Shown in pieces: positions 39,201-51,627 of a DNA stretch of 64,000 bases. The notes beneath the pieces are model-generated. The model saw only the letters and a list, made by a program, of their open reading frames with translations, did not search any database and was not told the DNA's origin. This DNA comes from Tanytarsus gracilentus (taxonomy: Eukaryota > Arthropoda > Insecta > Diptera > Chironomidae). Each line of letters starts with the position of its first letter. The stretch's first letter is position 1. Both the position numbers and the translations under genes were made by a program. The stretch is taken from assembly GCA_038502055.1 (NCBI GenBank), contig JAXRKN010000043.1, positions 2,852,001 to 2,916,000 on the forward strand, in the 5' to 3' direction.

Positions 39201-42200
39201 AGTCGCAGACTCAGATCTAGGTCGACATTTTTGACAAAATTTACTTAAATTCATTAAATCCTTTAAATTTATATCAAAAGCAAATGTTGAGAAAGTCGTT
39301 GACTCTTTGAAAGATGAAGCAAAACTTTCAGTTTCTAACCTCACTGCGGTCATTACCTCACTCAATCTCGAAAACTTTTGATTAATTTTCGTTACTTCGA
39401 GCGATAAAAGATTGAATCAGCGATGAACTTTTTCATGACTAACTGACCTAATTTTTTAAGTTATTTTTCGTCCTGACTCAAGCGATGATCAAGTTGTTTT
39501 TCATCCGAAATTTAATTAAAAAATTTTACTAATGAAATTATTTTATTTATGTTTTACAGGAAAGAATCTATACAACAATGAGCATGTAGCAATAAAAATG
39601 GAGCCAATGAAATCAAAAGCACCACAATTACATTTAGAGTATAGATTTTATAAATTACTAGGATCACATGGTATGTAAACGACATTCACTTTAACTTTTT
39701 TTACTGTCTAGAAATGCAAAAATTTAGAAATCAAAATTTTAATAACTTATAAAAAAATCATTTTCAATTCAGAGGGAATTCCGCGAGTTTACCATTTAGG
39801 TACGTGCGGTGGCCGATACAATGCAATGGTTTTAGAACTTCTCGGTCCATCGCTCGAAGATTTATTTACAAGTTGTGGACGAAAATTCTCTTTGAAGACT
39901 GTTCTCATGATTTCTAAACAACTCGTAAGTGTAACCAAAAATTTTTCTACAAGCAAAAACATTTTTTTTAAAAATATTTTTTGAAACCAGTAATGATTTG
40001 ATGATTAAGATATGAAAGATCTGTTGCATATTTATTTAGTTACTTTATTTTTGATTGACTCTGATTTAATCTTCCCTATTTATTTGGTAGATATTTTGTG
40101 CGTTTGTTGATAAAAGAAGAAAATCTCCGCATTCTTATTATTAAATTGATTAATTGAGTGAATATTATGACTTATTTTATCTCTCTTCTCATTTTTTATA
40201 TATTATTTCGGGTCTTGCCTGTAATGTCCTACCATCATGTTTTACATCGCATAATTTTGACAAAAAATACCAGCAGAATTTTTCAAGTCTTTCTTTTTTG
40301 TTACCAAATGAGTACTTCCAGTTCTGCTCTGTTTAAACTTTTTTGGTAATCAAATGATTGCGTGGCGCTTTTTTGTGTTTGAAAATTTCGGAAGCTTTTT
40401 CTAAGTAATTAAAACGCGTGTGGTTTGAATTTTTTAACAATTTTTAAATTTTTTTTAAAACTTTAAAGAAAAATTATTTTTAACCAGTTTAAGCTGGCTC
40501 GTGTCAAATCGTTTTTTATCTTCACCCAAAAAGCTCTAATTAAATTTGCTAATTTTCTAAGAAAAAGAAAGAAACGTCGATGATGAAGAGAGGAAAAATT
40601 TAATTATCTTTTAGATGCATGATCGATGGTCGTTTATTATCATTTTAATATTCGTATAAATTTCTTAATAAAAAGTATTGAGTGCAAAAACGTCGATGAA
40701 ACCTACAGTCCACAACAAAATTATCAAAAATAATAATTTTTATTTTTACACTGACATATAAAAAGAATTGTCGCGAATATGAGATTTTTTTAAAGTGAGA
40801 CAGCCGACTTGTGTGGGTTTTCGAGAATGAATAATTTTTTTTTGTTGAGGCAAAAGTTGTTTAGCAAACGTGATATCGTTAGATCTTCAAGAGAAGGACC
40901 TTCCACATACTTAAGCCGTGAGAAAGATTTTGAGCTGAGAAATTTTTGCATCTCGCTTGAAAAAAAAACTTTTTATTTAATTTTTATTTCTTTATATTTT
41001 TTACTTTGTGTCTCCCCAAAAAAATAAAAATTATCAGAGGGAATTCCGGACATTTACTATTTTGGTCCATGCGGCAAATACAATGCACTCGTTATGGAAT
41101 TGCTCGGTCCATCGCTTGAAGATTTATTTGACATGTGCGGCCGAAGATTTCAGTTAAAAACAGTCATAATGATAGCGATTCAATTAGTAAGTAATTTTTT
41201 ATTACCTTTGTTCTTATTTTTCTTTTCTTCCTTCTCTATTTCTATTTTTTTCTCTCTCACTCACTCAATAAAATTTTTAATGCTTCACTTTTTCTCTCTA
41301 TCTCACTCACATAATAACTCATATGGAATAATTAAATCATTTATAATTTTAGGCTAATTCTCTTTACTTTTATTTCAATCTCTTTGAAAATTAATTCTTT
41401 ATTTTGCACATTTTATGCTTTTTTTTCACTCGAAAAACTTAATTTGTGGGAAGATTTTTTCCTCCCTTTTTAACCTTGTGGTACTGTAGGTCGAAAACTC
41501 TTCTCTCTTTCTTAAACAAGAAAAAAAATCTTCTTACTTTTAATCTCACATTTTTATTTCTATCGCTCCCAAAAATAAAATTATTCTTGCCATTATTTCC
41601 TCAATGTTGTACTATTAATTGCATATATCTCATTGGCATCAGTCGAAAAGTAGAAAGATTAATTGTAGAAGAACGTGACTTTGTGATTATTGTAGTTGTA
41701 GTTTTTTTGGTGATTGTTATCGGTTTCATTGGGAAATAATATGAGAAGAGAAAAGTACGCAAAATTCTGATTGTTGATTTTATGGAAAAATTATTTAATT
41801 CTAATTTTTCATGTTCGATTGACCCCAAAATAAAACTGTTCTCTTCTCATTTTTTTCTCATATTTATGTTTCATAACAACATTAATTACTTAAAGGGTAA
41901 AGTTGTGCGGTAAAAAGGTTATCAAAGTTTATTTAATTTAATTTAATTTTAAATTTAACTGTTGACTTTTTGTATTTAAAAATATTAATCTACTTGTATT
42001 TTATTGGATGACCATTTTATCGCACAATCCCCCTTCACTCTTTCTCCTCTTTATATCAAACCTCATATTACACATACATATCTTTACATCTCTCATTTCG
42101 CAGAATTACACGAATGAATTAAATATAAAATGATGATATTAATATTACAAATTTCTTCCTCTCTTCTCACATTACCATTACAGCTTCATAGGATCGAGTA

Positions 42201-45200
42201 TGTGCATAGTCGGCATTTGATTTATAGAGATGTAAAGCCAGAGGTAAATTGACATCAAGATTATACTTTGCAAAATTCAATTTTATTAATTTAATAATTT
42301 TCTTTTGCAGAATTTTCTAATCGGTAGAAGTTCAAATAAACGTGATAAAATAATACATATAATAGGTGAGTGGAAATTCAATTAATTTCAATTGCAAATT
42401 CAATCTCGATAATTCTCCTTTTTCGCACTTAGATTTTGGTCTCGCCAAAGAATACATTGACTTAGACACAAATAAGCATATTCCATATCGGGAACATAAA
42501 TCATTAACGGGAACAGCTCGATACATGTCAATCAATACCCATATGGGCAAGGAGCAGTCGCGTCGTGATGATTTGGAGGCGCTCGGACATATGTTTATGT
42601 ACTTCTTACGCGGTTCACTACCATGGCAAGGTCTTAAAGCCGACACGCTAAAGGAGCGATATCAGAAAATCGGCGAAACAAAGCGAGCCACTCCAATTGA
42701 AGTGAGTTGACAATTTAAAATTCTAAAATATATTCTAAAATTTTTATTTCAATTCAGGTATTATGTGAGAATCATCCAGAGGAATTTGCCACATATTTGC
42801 GCTACGTTAGACGACTGGACTTTTTCGAAACACCCGACTATGATTATTTGCGAAAGCTTTTCCAGGATCTCTTTGAACGTAAAGGCTATGTCGACGACGG
42901 TGAATTCGATTGGACGGGAAAGACAATGGTAAGAATTTATTCGTTAAATCGAGGCTGAATATTTAAAAAACATTCTTGGAATTCCATTTTCATTCAAACT
43001 AAATTATTTAGAAAGAAAGTTTTTTCTCTGCTGGTTTGCTTCCATAATTGCCTTCAGATTGTTACTGAGAGTCGAGGGATCGACAATTAAAAGACTTTTG
43101 TAGTTTTTATGTTTGAGCTCTCAGTAAATTCTCAACTTATTTTTCGAGAGAAATTTTCCCTTTTCATGGAGGCGTTTGTGTTTGATTGGATGGGGATTTT
43201 TTTGCGTTTCCCTTCTCATATTAAATTCTTTTCTTCCCACATCGACATTCTTCGAAAAAAAGCTTCAATAATCACTTCTTTTTCTCCTCCACCAACAGTC
43301 ACTCGAAGAACAAATTTTAAAAGCTATTCCGAGATAGCGAAGAAAAGTTTGAATGTCAAGAAAAAGTTTACCGCAATGATGATTTCAAGAAAAAGTTCCA
43401 TATTTTTTTTGTTTAAAATTTGTTGTAATCATTAAAAATTTGTGATTGAGATTAATTAATCAACTTTTTTACTGCCTCAACCACACCTACGCTAAACAAA
43501 AATCGCACTCATAACTCAAAACAAAAATGATGAAGCCGAAGAACTTTGAAGCCCTTAAAATATTGCGAAACGCGCCACCGAGCAATATAATAAAGACGAA
43601 ATCACAAAAGGTGAAAGCAACAACGACCCTAACAAAAAAAGTTTTTTTTTATTGATTTATTCACAAAAGCGTCTTTATAAGTAGGCTCTAAAAATATAAC
43701 AGCTCGAAAAATTGGAGAATTAATATTCATTATTTACGGCCAGTCTCGCTATATCCACAATCCACATCCTTTGCTCATTTGACACCTATATCACTTTGTG
43801 ATGGATATTTTGCAAAACAAAGTTGTATTAATTTTTTTTTGTAAAATATCCTTTATATATTTTAATGTTTGTTACTAATCCGTTCTATCTCTGTCATCTT
43901 TGTACTCTCTTTTTATTGCAGTCAACGCCAGTAGGTTCACTCCAAACAGGACACGAGGTCGTTGTATCACCGAATCGTGATAAACACACACCTGCCAATA
44001 AGGTAAAGCAATCATTTTTCAAGAGACTCATTACATGTTCATTATTTCAATCTTAGCTCTTTAAAAAATGGTTTAATTATTACGTGAAAAATGTTCTTCA
44101 AGAGATTTCCTTTCCCCATATTTCAATCATGTTCATTATAATTTCTTTTTCTCATTTAACTTCTTAATTTTGTATTGATTTGCATTTCATGCAGCTATGT
44201 GAAAAAATAATTATTTAAAATCCGCTGATATTAAAGCATGATTTTTTCGACTTTGTACTAACGCAAAAAAAATCTTTTATTTTTTAATCTGGATGGTAAT
44301 GTGAAAAAATGACCATAGAAATTTGATATTTCAGCATTTAATTGTTCGCTACGATTGACTTGAATTTGATGCTCACTGAAGAGCTTTTCAGCTTTTAACA
44401 AATCCTTCAAAAAGGTTGTTTGAGGCTTTTTTTGGATGAAACAAATTCTTTCTTTTTATCACTCAAGAGGATTCTTGCTTCAATAAATTTCTCTGAGAGG
44501 TGTTCATTGACGAAAAAAGCAATTGCCGTCGAATTTTTAAATTGCTTCTTTTGAGGGTTTAAAAAACTTAAAATTAATCTCAAAAAGTTGAATTTTATTT
44601 TCAAGAATTGTTTTTATATCAAAAGCTTGATTTAAGTTTTAGCTTAAAAAAGGTAAGAAATCTTTTTAAAGTTCAATGACTTTCTTAAATGCTCGGCTGG
44701 TATAATTTTTTCGTTGAATTTCACAAAAACTGGTCAATTTTCCATTTCCATCCCGCCAATCATTCACTCATTTCTTTTATTTCCTTTTGTAATTCTTTTG
44801 GCATTACAAAATGAAAATATTGTGAGGTAAAGTTGAGCATAATAATGCTATCAAAACATGCGATTTTTTACATCTCTTTATTTCTGGCATTGAAATCCTG
44901 TCTGAGAATTTGAGCTTTTCTGATTTTATATTTTTATTTTTTAAACCGCTTTAATGTGACTCCCACCAACACTTACACGCGACTGACTTCTTCAGGATGA
45001 TGGTGAATTTTTCAATTATAATGATGATGATGAATTTGGCGAAGTGGAAGACACGGTTTACATTCTGGTTGGTTGCTTCCCCCAATAACATTTTCGCTAT
45101 ACACATTTTGAATGCTCGAGTACTATAAATTTCCCACTAAATATCATTCATCAGCTCATAATGCATAATGTGCTATAGTGCGCTAGTTTTTTTCCTTTCA

Positions 45201-48200
45201 AAGACTTTAATAAAATAAAAAGAGGAGGAAATTTTTTTCAATTTGTGGGAAAATTTATTCCAACATAAATTCGAGCTAACTTTGTGCCTTGCACACTTCA
45301 AAGGGTCACTATAGAATTTTTTTTGTGGGTTCTAGTGAACATTGATTTTGGGGTGGTAAAATTTAAAAGCTCAAAAAAATATTTTGAAACTTTTCAACCA
45401 TTTTTTTGCCACAACTTTGCTTCCACTCCAGCTCAAGTAATGAATTATTCATGATGGGCATAGTTGTAGTCAATATGGATGTAGTAGCCATCATCAAAGT
45501 AAATGCTATAGGTCACACAGTAAAAGAAAACTTTTAGAGCTAGAAAAATTCGACAGGAAAAACTTTTTTAATTTAATTTACTCAAAATTGATTCAAAATT
45601 TATTGACGCAAAATTCTTTTTCTTTTTTTATTTCTTTTGCTGGCAAAATAAAACCATAATCCGAAAAAAATATATATTGCCACTCTAATCTCACCATGCA
45701 TATGTGGAAAAAAATGCATTGTGATATCATGTGCAACCTACATGTGCATAATTCGAATAAAAAATGTTTTAAAATTCTCGCGCGTGAATGAAAAAAAAAA
45801 TTAGACAAATAAGGGAGGTGTTGCATGGCCGGATGTGCCGGCGAGTAAAGGAACTTTGGGCAATCTGACGCCTGCTGATCGGCATGGAAGCGTTCAGGTA
45901 CGTTCATTAATGTCCACTTCATCTCTCTCTCTCTTTTTCTCCCCTCTTTACTTCTACAATAAACTCAATTCATCCTTTCCGATACAAACTTACAAGAAAA
46001 CCCTTTTGAAATCAAGGAGTGGAAAGTTGGAATTGAAATTTTATAAAATTTTAAAGCTCAGTTTCCACGCCTTGACTAAAAATTGAACAAGACTTCAGAC
46101 GTCCTTTATATGTTCTTCTAATCAATTATTTCTGTTAATCTTCTCATGGGTTCTTCATTTTCTTCTTTATGTGTTTTTGTGTTCCTTTCTCTCTTTTATT
46201 CTTAAGCGCATTACTTAATGTCATCAACACCTGTTACCATTAATTTTTTATAAAAAACATTTTCACTTTCAATGCATTTCGTCTCGATTTTTTGTTTGAC
46301 TGCACACTCATGAAATTCGAGCAATTTTTAGTTTTGAGTTCATCATTTTTTGAAATTTTATCTTTAGTATTAAAAATAAATTTATCAACCTCATTTCAAT
46401 TATATTTAATTTTCCTTATCTGAAACGAAAAAAATTTCATGCATCATAATCCATCAAAACTTCCTTCGAGAACATCTCTGTAACAAACAAACAAAACATA
46501 AAAATAGAAATGATGAGAGATGCGTCATCAAATAAATAAAAAAAGTTTTCTTATGATTTACCTCCCACACCCACTCATAACCCTCTCACATACTCACTCA
46601 CCATGATCTCTTTTACTCTCTCTCTATCTCTCTCTCTATCAACTAACCCTTTCTCTATATATGACAAACAAAATGTTATTATTCCCTTCTATCATTGAGA
46701 GCAGCTGACTATTTTATTTTTGGTCGTTTATATTCTACTATTTTGCCTTGATATGTTCTACATACTTCTTTCAAGGTACTTTTGTGTGTTTTTTTGGGTA
46801 ACAAATTTAAAGTAAAATTTTTTTGTCACAACTCCGATGTCGAAAAATCCTTCGAGACTTTTTTTATTCTGCGAGGAATTTGAGACATTTTTAATATACA
46901 ACAAATAGCTGCCGCTGCCTTTATAGAGGAATGTAGAGACCTTTAGAGCCTAGCTCGCTACTATTGTGTGTTAATACTTTCTAGGACAGCAAATAGAATG
47001 CTCGAAAAATAGATAGAAAAAAATAGTTTGAATGAAAATAGTCATAGAGCTCGCTCTCGCTTTGCCCATATGCCAAAATTTGTACATTCTTTCCATTTAG
47101 AGAGCTTTCGAATGAAATAAAGCTGCTTATAGGATCGCTTAGAAGCATGAAAATTCCCTTAAAAAGTTAAAATAATTTTTCGCTTTTTGTAAATTTTTTC
47201 TTCTCTTAAATTTTTGATTTTTTCTACTGCCATTGGTTTTTGTTCAATATTTTGTCAAAAAAAAGAACCGAAAATAATTCTTACATATTTTTCATGTCTT
47301 GCGAGAAACGCAAAAAATAATCAATCATTTTTATGTACAATGAAAATATGCTAGAAAAAATTGCTAGTCGTTCATTATTTTCAACAGTTTGAGAACAAGT
47401 TGATGTATAATTTTTTTCCTTTTTAAAAAGCTCTCCGGAATTCACGAATATTTTTAATTTAAATTTTGTATTTTGAAATTAAAGAGCTTTTTATTGAATT
47501 CACTTTTATTTTACTTAAATAATATCTTATGAGTTGTATAAAAATACAGGTGATGATGATAATATCTTGTGAATGAGCCGATGAACCTAGATTTGTTTTG
47601 GATGCTTTATCACACTGAGGGCACTGAAAATTTCTCAAGTTTTCGTTGCAGATGAATTTTTAAAAATTATTCGTCGTCTTAAATTTTTTAGACACACTTT
47701 GCATTCTAATTTCTTGTCAGCTGCATGACTCTCTAAATGTTGGCTAAATGGTTTTGCAATTTGTGCAATTTAAGCTTCATCAAATTTACTGGAAATAGAT
47801 GCTGCAGTTCTTCATTACTTTTTCCGTGTTTTGTCAAGAGTTGCTAAATTCTAATGTCCGTTACAAAGAATTTAAATTATTTATTTTTTAATTGACTGTT
47901 CTCGAACTGTAAAACTATTAAGATTAATTTATGTGTTATTTTTATGTGTGAAAACTGAAAACTAATAAGAAACAAAACTCGAGTGACACACTTTACTTCT
48001 TATGAATTTATGTTCTCCAATTTTTCTTAATTAATAATTTTTTCTTCAGTTTATCGTTAATTGGGTGTAAAAGGAAAAAAAACTTTTTCATTATCATTCT
48101 CATGTTCATAAAAATAATCTCAAAATTACACATTCACTCACTGACTGAAAATAAATGCTTTAAGTGCAAATTAAACAAGAAAAATCTCTCTTTAAATCCA

Positions 48201-48633
48201 GCTATATAAGAACTCCCTTATAAATATCTCTACAAAATTAATTATATCTTAAGTATTAATTAATGAGTGTTAGCAATGAGTCTTCGTCTCACACACACTT
48301 TGCTGATAGTTCATTTCACTCTCCTTCTCTCTCTATATTAAGACTCTATTAATTATCATCGTGAGAGTTGCGAATACAAATGTAATTAATTTTCTTTTCA
48401 TTGACATGCCTTACAGGTGGTGAGCTCAACGAATGGAGAATTAAATGCTGATGATCCGACTGCTGGACACTCAAATACACCAATTACTCAACAGCCTGAA
48501 GTTGATGTCGTCGACGATACGAAGTGAGAAAAATTTCGTAACTAAATTAAAAATGTTTCTAATAAAATTTCCTCTCCACAGATGTTGTTGCTTTTTTAAG
48601 CGAAAGAAGAAGAAATCGCCACGCACTAAGTGA
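33245..48633 (+). CDS. gish: gilgamesh, casein kinase I gamma
   Basis: Coding exons: 33245-33288, 37266-37438, 39560-39670, then 41038-41186 or 39773-39924, 42184-42243, 42311-42365, 42433-42701, 42758-42928, 43922-44002, 45805-45897, 48417-48523 and 48582-48633. Phases agree throughout: 454 residues with the downstream alternative exon, 455 with the upstream one. Visible are the glycine loop GKKIGCGNFGELRLG, the ATP-binding Lys85 (VAIKMEP), catalytic Asp175 (YRDVKPEN), DFGLAKEY (Asp198) and the CK1 motif GTARYMSINTHMG. The tail ends KCCCFFKRKKKKSPRTK, whose cysteine cluster is the CK1-gamma palmitoylation site that anchors the kinase to the plasma membrane. gish acts in Wnt receptor phosphorylation, vesicle traffic and glial migration in flies. 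The ATG at 33245 has an in-frame TAA immediately before it. Intron 1 is 4 kb. Alternative exons and a readthrough tail are listed separately. Confidence 0.95.
33289..37265 (+). other. gish intron 1
   Basis: A 3,977-bp AT-rich intron with GT-AG ends. Short open frames inside have no domain or splice support. It could hold alternative first exons, which flies use for gish, but I could not identify one. Confidence 0.5.
39773..39924 (+). CDS. gish: gish alternative exon A (mutually exclusive)
   Basis: 152 bp, entered in phase 1 and left in phase 0 with GTAAGT. It encodes 51 residues beginning EGIPRVYHLGTCGGRYNAMV, followed by LELLGPSLEDLF. It is homologous to the exon at 41038-41186 and covers strands 4-5, the hinge and the next helix of the kinase N-lobe/hinge region. 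The version with GTCGGRY and FTSCGRKFS is the more divergent from the usual CK1-gamma sequence. It has good acceptor and donor sites and no stop, so it looks functional, not a decayed copy. Confidence 0.9.
41038..41186 (+). CDS. gish: gish alternative exon B (mutually exclusive)
   Basis: 149 bp with the same entry and exit phases as exon A, coding 50 residues beginning EGIPDIYYFGPCGKYNALVM, then ELLGPSLEDLFDMCGRRF. This is the canonical CK1-gamma version (YYFGPCGKYNALVMELLG). It is one residue shorter than exon A in the loop after the Cys-Gly pair. Confidence 0.92.
44996..45088 (+). CDS. possible alternative acidic exon of gish
   Basis: After a good acceptor (CTTCTTCAG ending at 44995) a frame in phase with exon 43922-44002 runs 30 codons: DDGEFFNYNDDDEFGEVEDT, then VYILVGCFPQ and TAA at 45086-45088. 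The first 20 codons are strongly acidic and less AT-driven than the surroundings. Without a good donor it could be an alternative last exon giving a kinase without the palmitoylated tail, or a cassette using a weak donor (GTTTAC at 45056 or GTTGGT). It may also be chance. Confidence 0.35.
   Translation, partial: DDGEFFNYNDDDEFGEVEDTVYILVGCFPQ
45898..48416 (+). other. gish penultimate large intron
   Basis: 2.5 kb, AT-rich, with a CTCTAT-type pyrimidine repeat near 46612-46650. Nothing coding is seen. Confidence 0.5.
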
Positions 48634-48822
48634 CTAGAGCAAAAAAGTCCTGAGCGTGAGGCTGTCACCCTCTTACGGCAAACAGCATCGCATTCTAATT
48701 CGCGTGATAGTTGCCTCAATCCTAGTCAGGATTTTATTCAAGCATCACAGCATACAATACGATATCCATCGGCATCCGTTTTAACTTCAACCCCGACAAA
48801 TACACCGACACTTCCAATATAA
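48631..48822 (+). CDS. gish: in-frame readthrough extension of gish
   Basis: The gish TGA at 48631-48633 is followed by CTAG, giving TGA-CTAG, the best-known leaky stop context in animals. The same frame then stays open for 62 codons (48634-48819) to TAA 48820-48822. The extension starts LEQKSPEREAVTLLRQTASH and continues as a Ser/Thr/Pro/Gln-rich tail ending TPTNTPTLPI. Its base composition and codon choice look coding and differ from the AT-rich 3' UTR after the TAA. If read through, gish would be 517 residues and the cysteine cluster would become internal. An alternative acceptor at AAAAAAG (ending 48648) would enter the same frame and skip the cysteines, so splicing is a second possible route. 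Confidence 0.7.
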
Positions 48823-48845
48823 ACGAGGAAAAAGTTTTTTTTATA

Positions 48846-48851
48846 AATAAA
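48846..48851 (+). terminator. polyadenylation signal of gish
   Basis: AATAAA lies 24 bp after the stop of the extended frame. It is too close to the first TGA for a usual fly-type 3' UTR, which fits the extended frame being part of the protein. Confidence 0.5.
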
Positions 48852-51627
48852 ATTTTATTGAGACAAAAAAAATGATATTCAGTTCTTCTTCTTCTTCTTA
48901 CCGCTGTTCTCCTCCTCGATCCCTGTTTTATGAGCTTTTTGTATGTACACAAAAAAATTTAAACTGCTATGAGCTTTTTTTATTGTCCATAGAAAGCTTC
49001 CTTAAGCCATGCAATTTTGCTCGGTGTGTGTGCAAAGAGGAAGAAATTTTTTACCGCATTCAGTTGAAAAATATTGACAGTAGATATTCAGTAAAGATGA
49101 TGACCGCCATTTTTATTATAAATAATGCATTTAGTGAATGAGAAGAAATCATCATTTTTATAAAATATTTAATATATAAAAACTTAACTGCTAAACTGAC
49201 ATTTAAATTATTAAACAAAGACACACATGAAAAAGTTAAAATCGTCCTGAGCACTTTCAGGTGTAAATTTGTGTACAATCTGGATGATTTCATATGAGTT
49301 TAAATGGGTGAGAATTATTTTAAGGGTGTTTGAGGGGAAGATAGAATTTTTTAAACTTTAAAAAATATTTTGTAACAATTTTAAAATTGAGCTTTTAGCC
49401 ATTAAAAAACTGCTTAAAACTAAAAAAGCTCAAATTTTTTTAAAAAAGCTTTCAATTTACTTCAAACACTCCTTAGAAAATTTTCCCTCAATCATTTCTC
49501 AATTTTTCCCTTAATTTAAAAAAAATCAATTTAATTCGGATTCAATTCAACTTAATTCAAAAAGAAGAAGAATTTCATTTTATAAAAAAATATGAAAATA
49601 TTTTATAGATAAAAATAACTAAAAAAAATTATGCTGATATTTTTTTAAAAAAAAGTTTAAAACCAATAAAAATATTTTTATTTTATCGAAAAAAAGCTCT
49701 ATAACACAGACATTTAAATACACACACTCTATAATTATAAACATTCACTCACGCGTGTTAGAGGTTGAACTTTTTGAGGGTGGGAAAAATTATCAAGCAA
49801 TGACTGTGAGGAAATAATTTGCGTGGCAAACCTCAGTGCGTGTGTCATGGTTTCATATAGAGGGTTTACTAGAATTATTGTTCAATTTTTTAGGGGTTCA
49901 AACTTGCTATAAATTTTCATATTAAATTATAGGAACTTTTAAACAAATTTTTTTATAATTTCTTACAGAAATTTTTGATAATTTTTCCTCATTCTTAACT
50001 CTTAAATCACCCCAAAAAACTACAATAAACTCAAAATCTATTCTTTCTTGAATATTGAATTGAGGCAACAAAGAGAGACGAAAAAAATTAATTGAAAAAA
50101 TGTAGCTAGATAGTAAAAATACATTTTTGATGTAAATAAATAAAAAAATACCTTAAAAAGAGAAACACACGCAAAACACATTAGAATGCTGATGATAAAT
50201 GAAAATTATTTCAACAATAGCTGTTAAGAGTTAAAAAATTAATTTAAAAAATCTGCTGAGAAAAGTTTGAGGTAATTTAAACTTTTTTGGGGAGTAAAAG
50301 TCCTAAAAGAAAAAATTTGCCTCAAGTAAAAAGAACTTTTTAAAAGTCATTTTGTAAAAATTAGAAAAAAGTTTTTACAAATTGACTTTAGCTTTAATTC
50401 AAGATGAAATTGAAAAAATGTGTTTAAAGTCCAACTAAGTGGAAAATGCAAAAAAAAATTGCAGATCTTCAATTTTTCCATGCTCTATATATTTTTTATC
50501 TCAACAAAAATCATCTCCTGATTCTCCCTTCTTTACACATCCGCAAACTTAAGCGTGAACAAAAAAATTAATGAAAAACTTGTTTTTTAAGTGTTGATAT
50601 AAAAAAATAAAAAAAAAGTTATTTTTACTCTTCTGCTAAATACGGTAAATTTTAGGTAGAGAAGAAAAAATGTTGGAAGAAAGATTGAGGTGCACCTATA
50701 GGTGAAAAGTATTTTTTTTTTGTTTAATTTTGAATTTCATAAATTTTAGGCAGCTCGTTAAAAATCAATTTTTTTTGTTAAATTTTTAATACAACTTTAA
50801 TTTTTTTTGTAAAAGTCACCAAAAAATTCTCACTTTTTCTTTCGACAATTTTTCAAGTTATATTTTCACACCCTCTCAAAATTCAAAGCTGAATAAAAAA
50901 GAGTTTTTTAAATATGCCAAAAAAGCGATTATCGAGAATTAAAAAAATTGTTTCGGTTAAAAGTCATTGATTATTGCGCGGAGATGATAAAATAATTAAA
51001 TTGTTGTTCATTTATTTTTCTTCAAAATGCAGTGATGAAAAAAAAATTAAATTTCATTTTTATTAATTGCGAAAAGCGTAAAACGAGAGGCAGAAAACAC
51101 AATGAAAAAATATAAAAATAATTTAAAAAATAGAATAATTGACTGCGCTTTTCCATGAAAGTACTTTAAGTAAAAAAGGAAGTTGTAGCAAAAAAACATT
51201 CTTTTATCATTATTTGTTCATTTTTTTGCATATATGATTAATTATTATATAAAAATGATCATAAAAGTTGATGAAAAAAGTAATCAATAAGATGAGAAAA
51301 AAAGAGATGAAAAAAATAATAAAAATTACAGTTTTAAATTCAAAATTTTGCTGTTTGATGATTTGTTAATTTTCAGAATCAAAAATTCAAATTAAATCAA
51401 ATGAAGTTTAAAAATTCAGTTAGAGGTTCGAATCCTAAAAATATACAAAGTTCTTAAATGCTAGTATATTGGCTTCTCTGACATCATTATTAATTTTTTA
51501 CACAACGCAATCCCATTCTAGGTCAAATTCCTCCGAAAAAAATTTTTTAGAATATTTTTATTCTTTTTCTCAAGGCCGTCACTGATAGCGCTGTAATTTT
51601 TAAGAGCTCTCTCAGTCAATTTTTAGC
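48852..51627. other. intergenic, no gene seen
   Basis: Very AT-rich, homopolymer-laden sequence between gish and the LRR gene. Frames are short and have no coding character. A box-B-like 11-mer at 51425-51435 is discussed under findings. Confidence 0.5.

Larger units (their letters stand above)
37439..43921 (+). other. gish central introns
   Basis: Apart from the exons listed under gish and the two alternative exons, the introns 37439-39559, 39925-41037, 41187-42183 and 42929-43921 show only AT-rich sequence. There is a pyrimidine-rich stretch just after the second alternative exon (about 41210-41320). No other coding exon was found. Confidence 0.5.

Noticed and set aside
48471..48719. 82-codon minus-strand frame over the end of gish
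   Set aside because: Shadow of the gish tail and its extension; no homology or splice support.
51361..51440. tRNA gene suggested by a perfect box-B-like GGTTCGAATCC
   Set aside because: No box A upstream, and no acceptor, D or anticodon stems can be folded.
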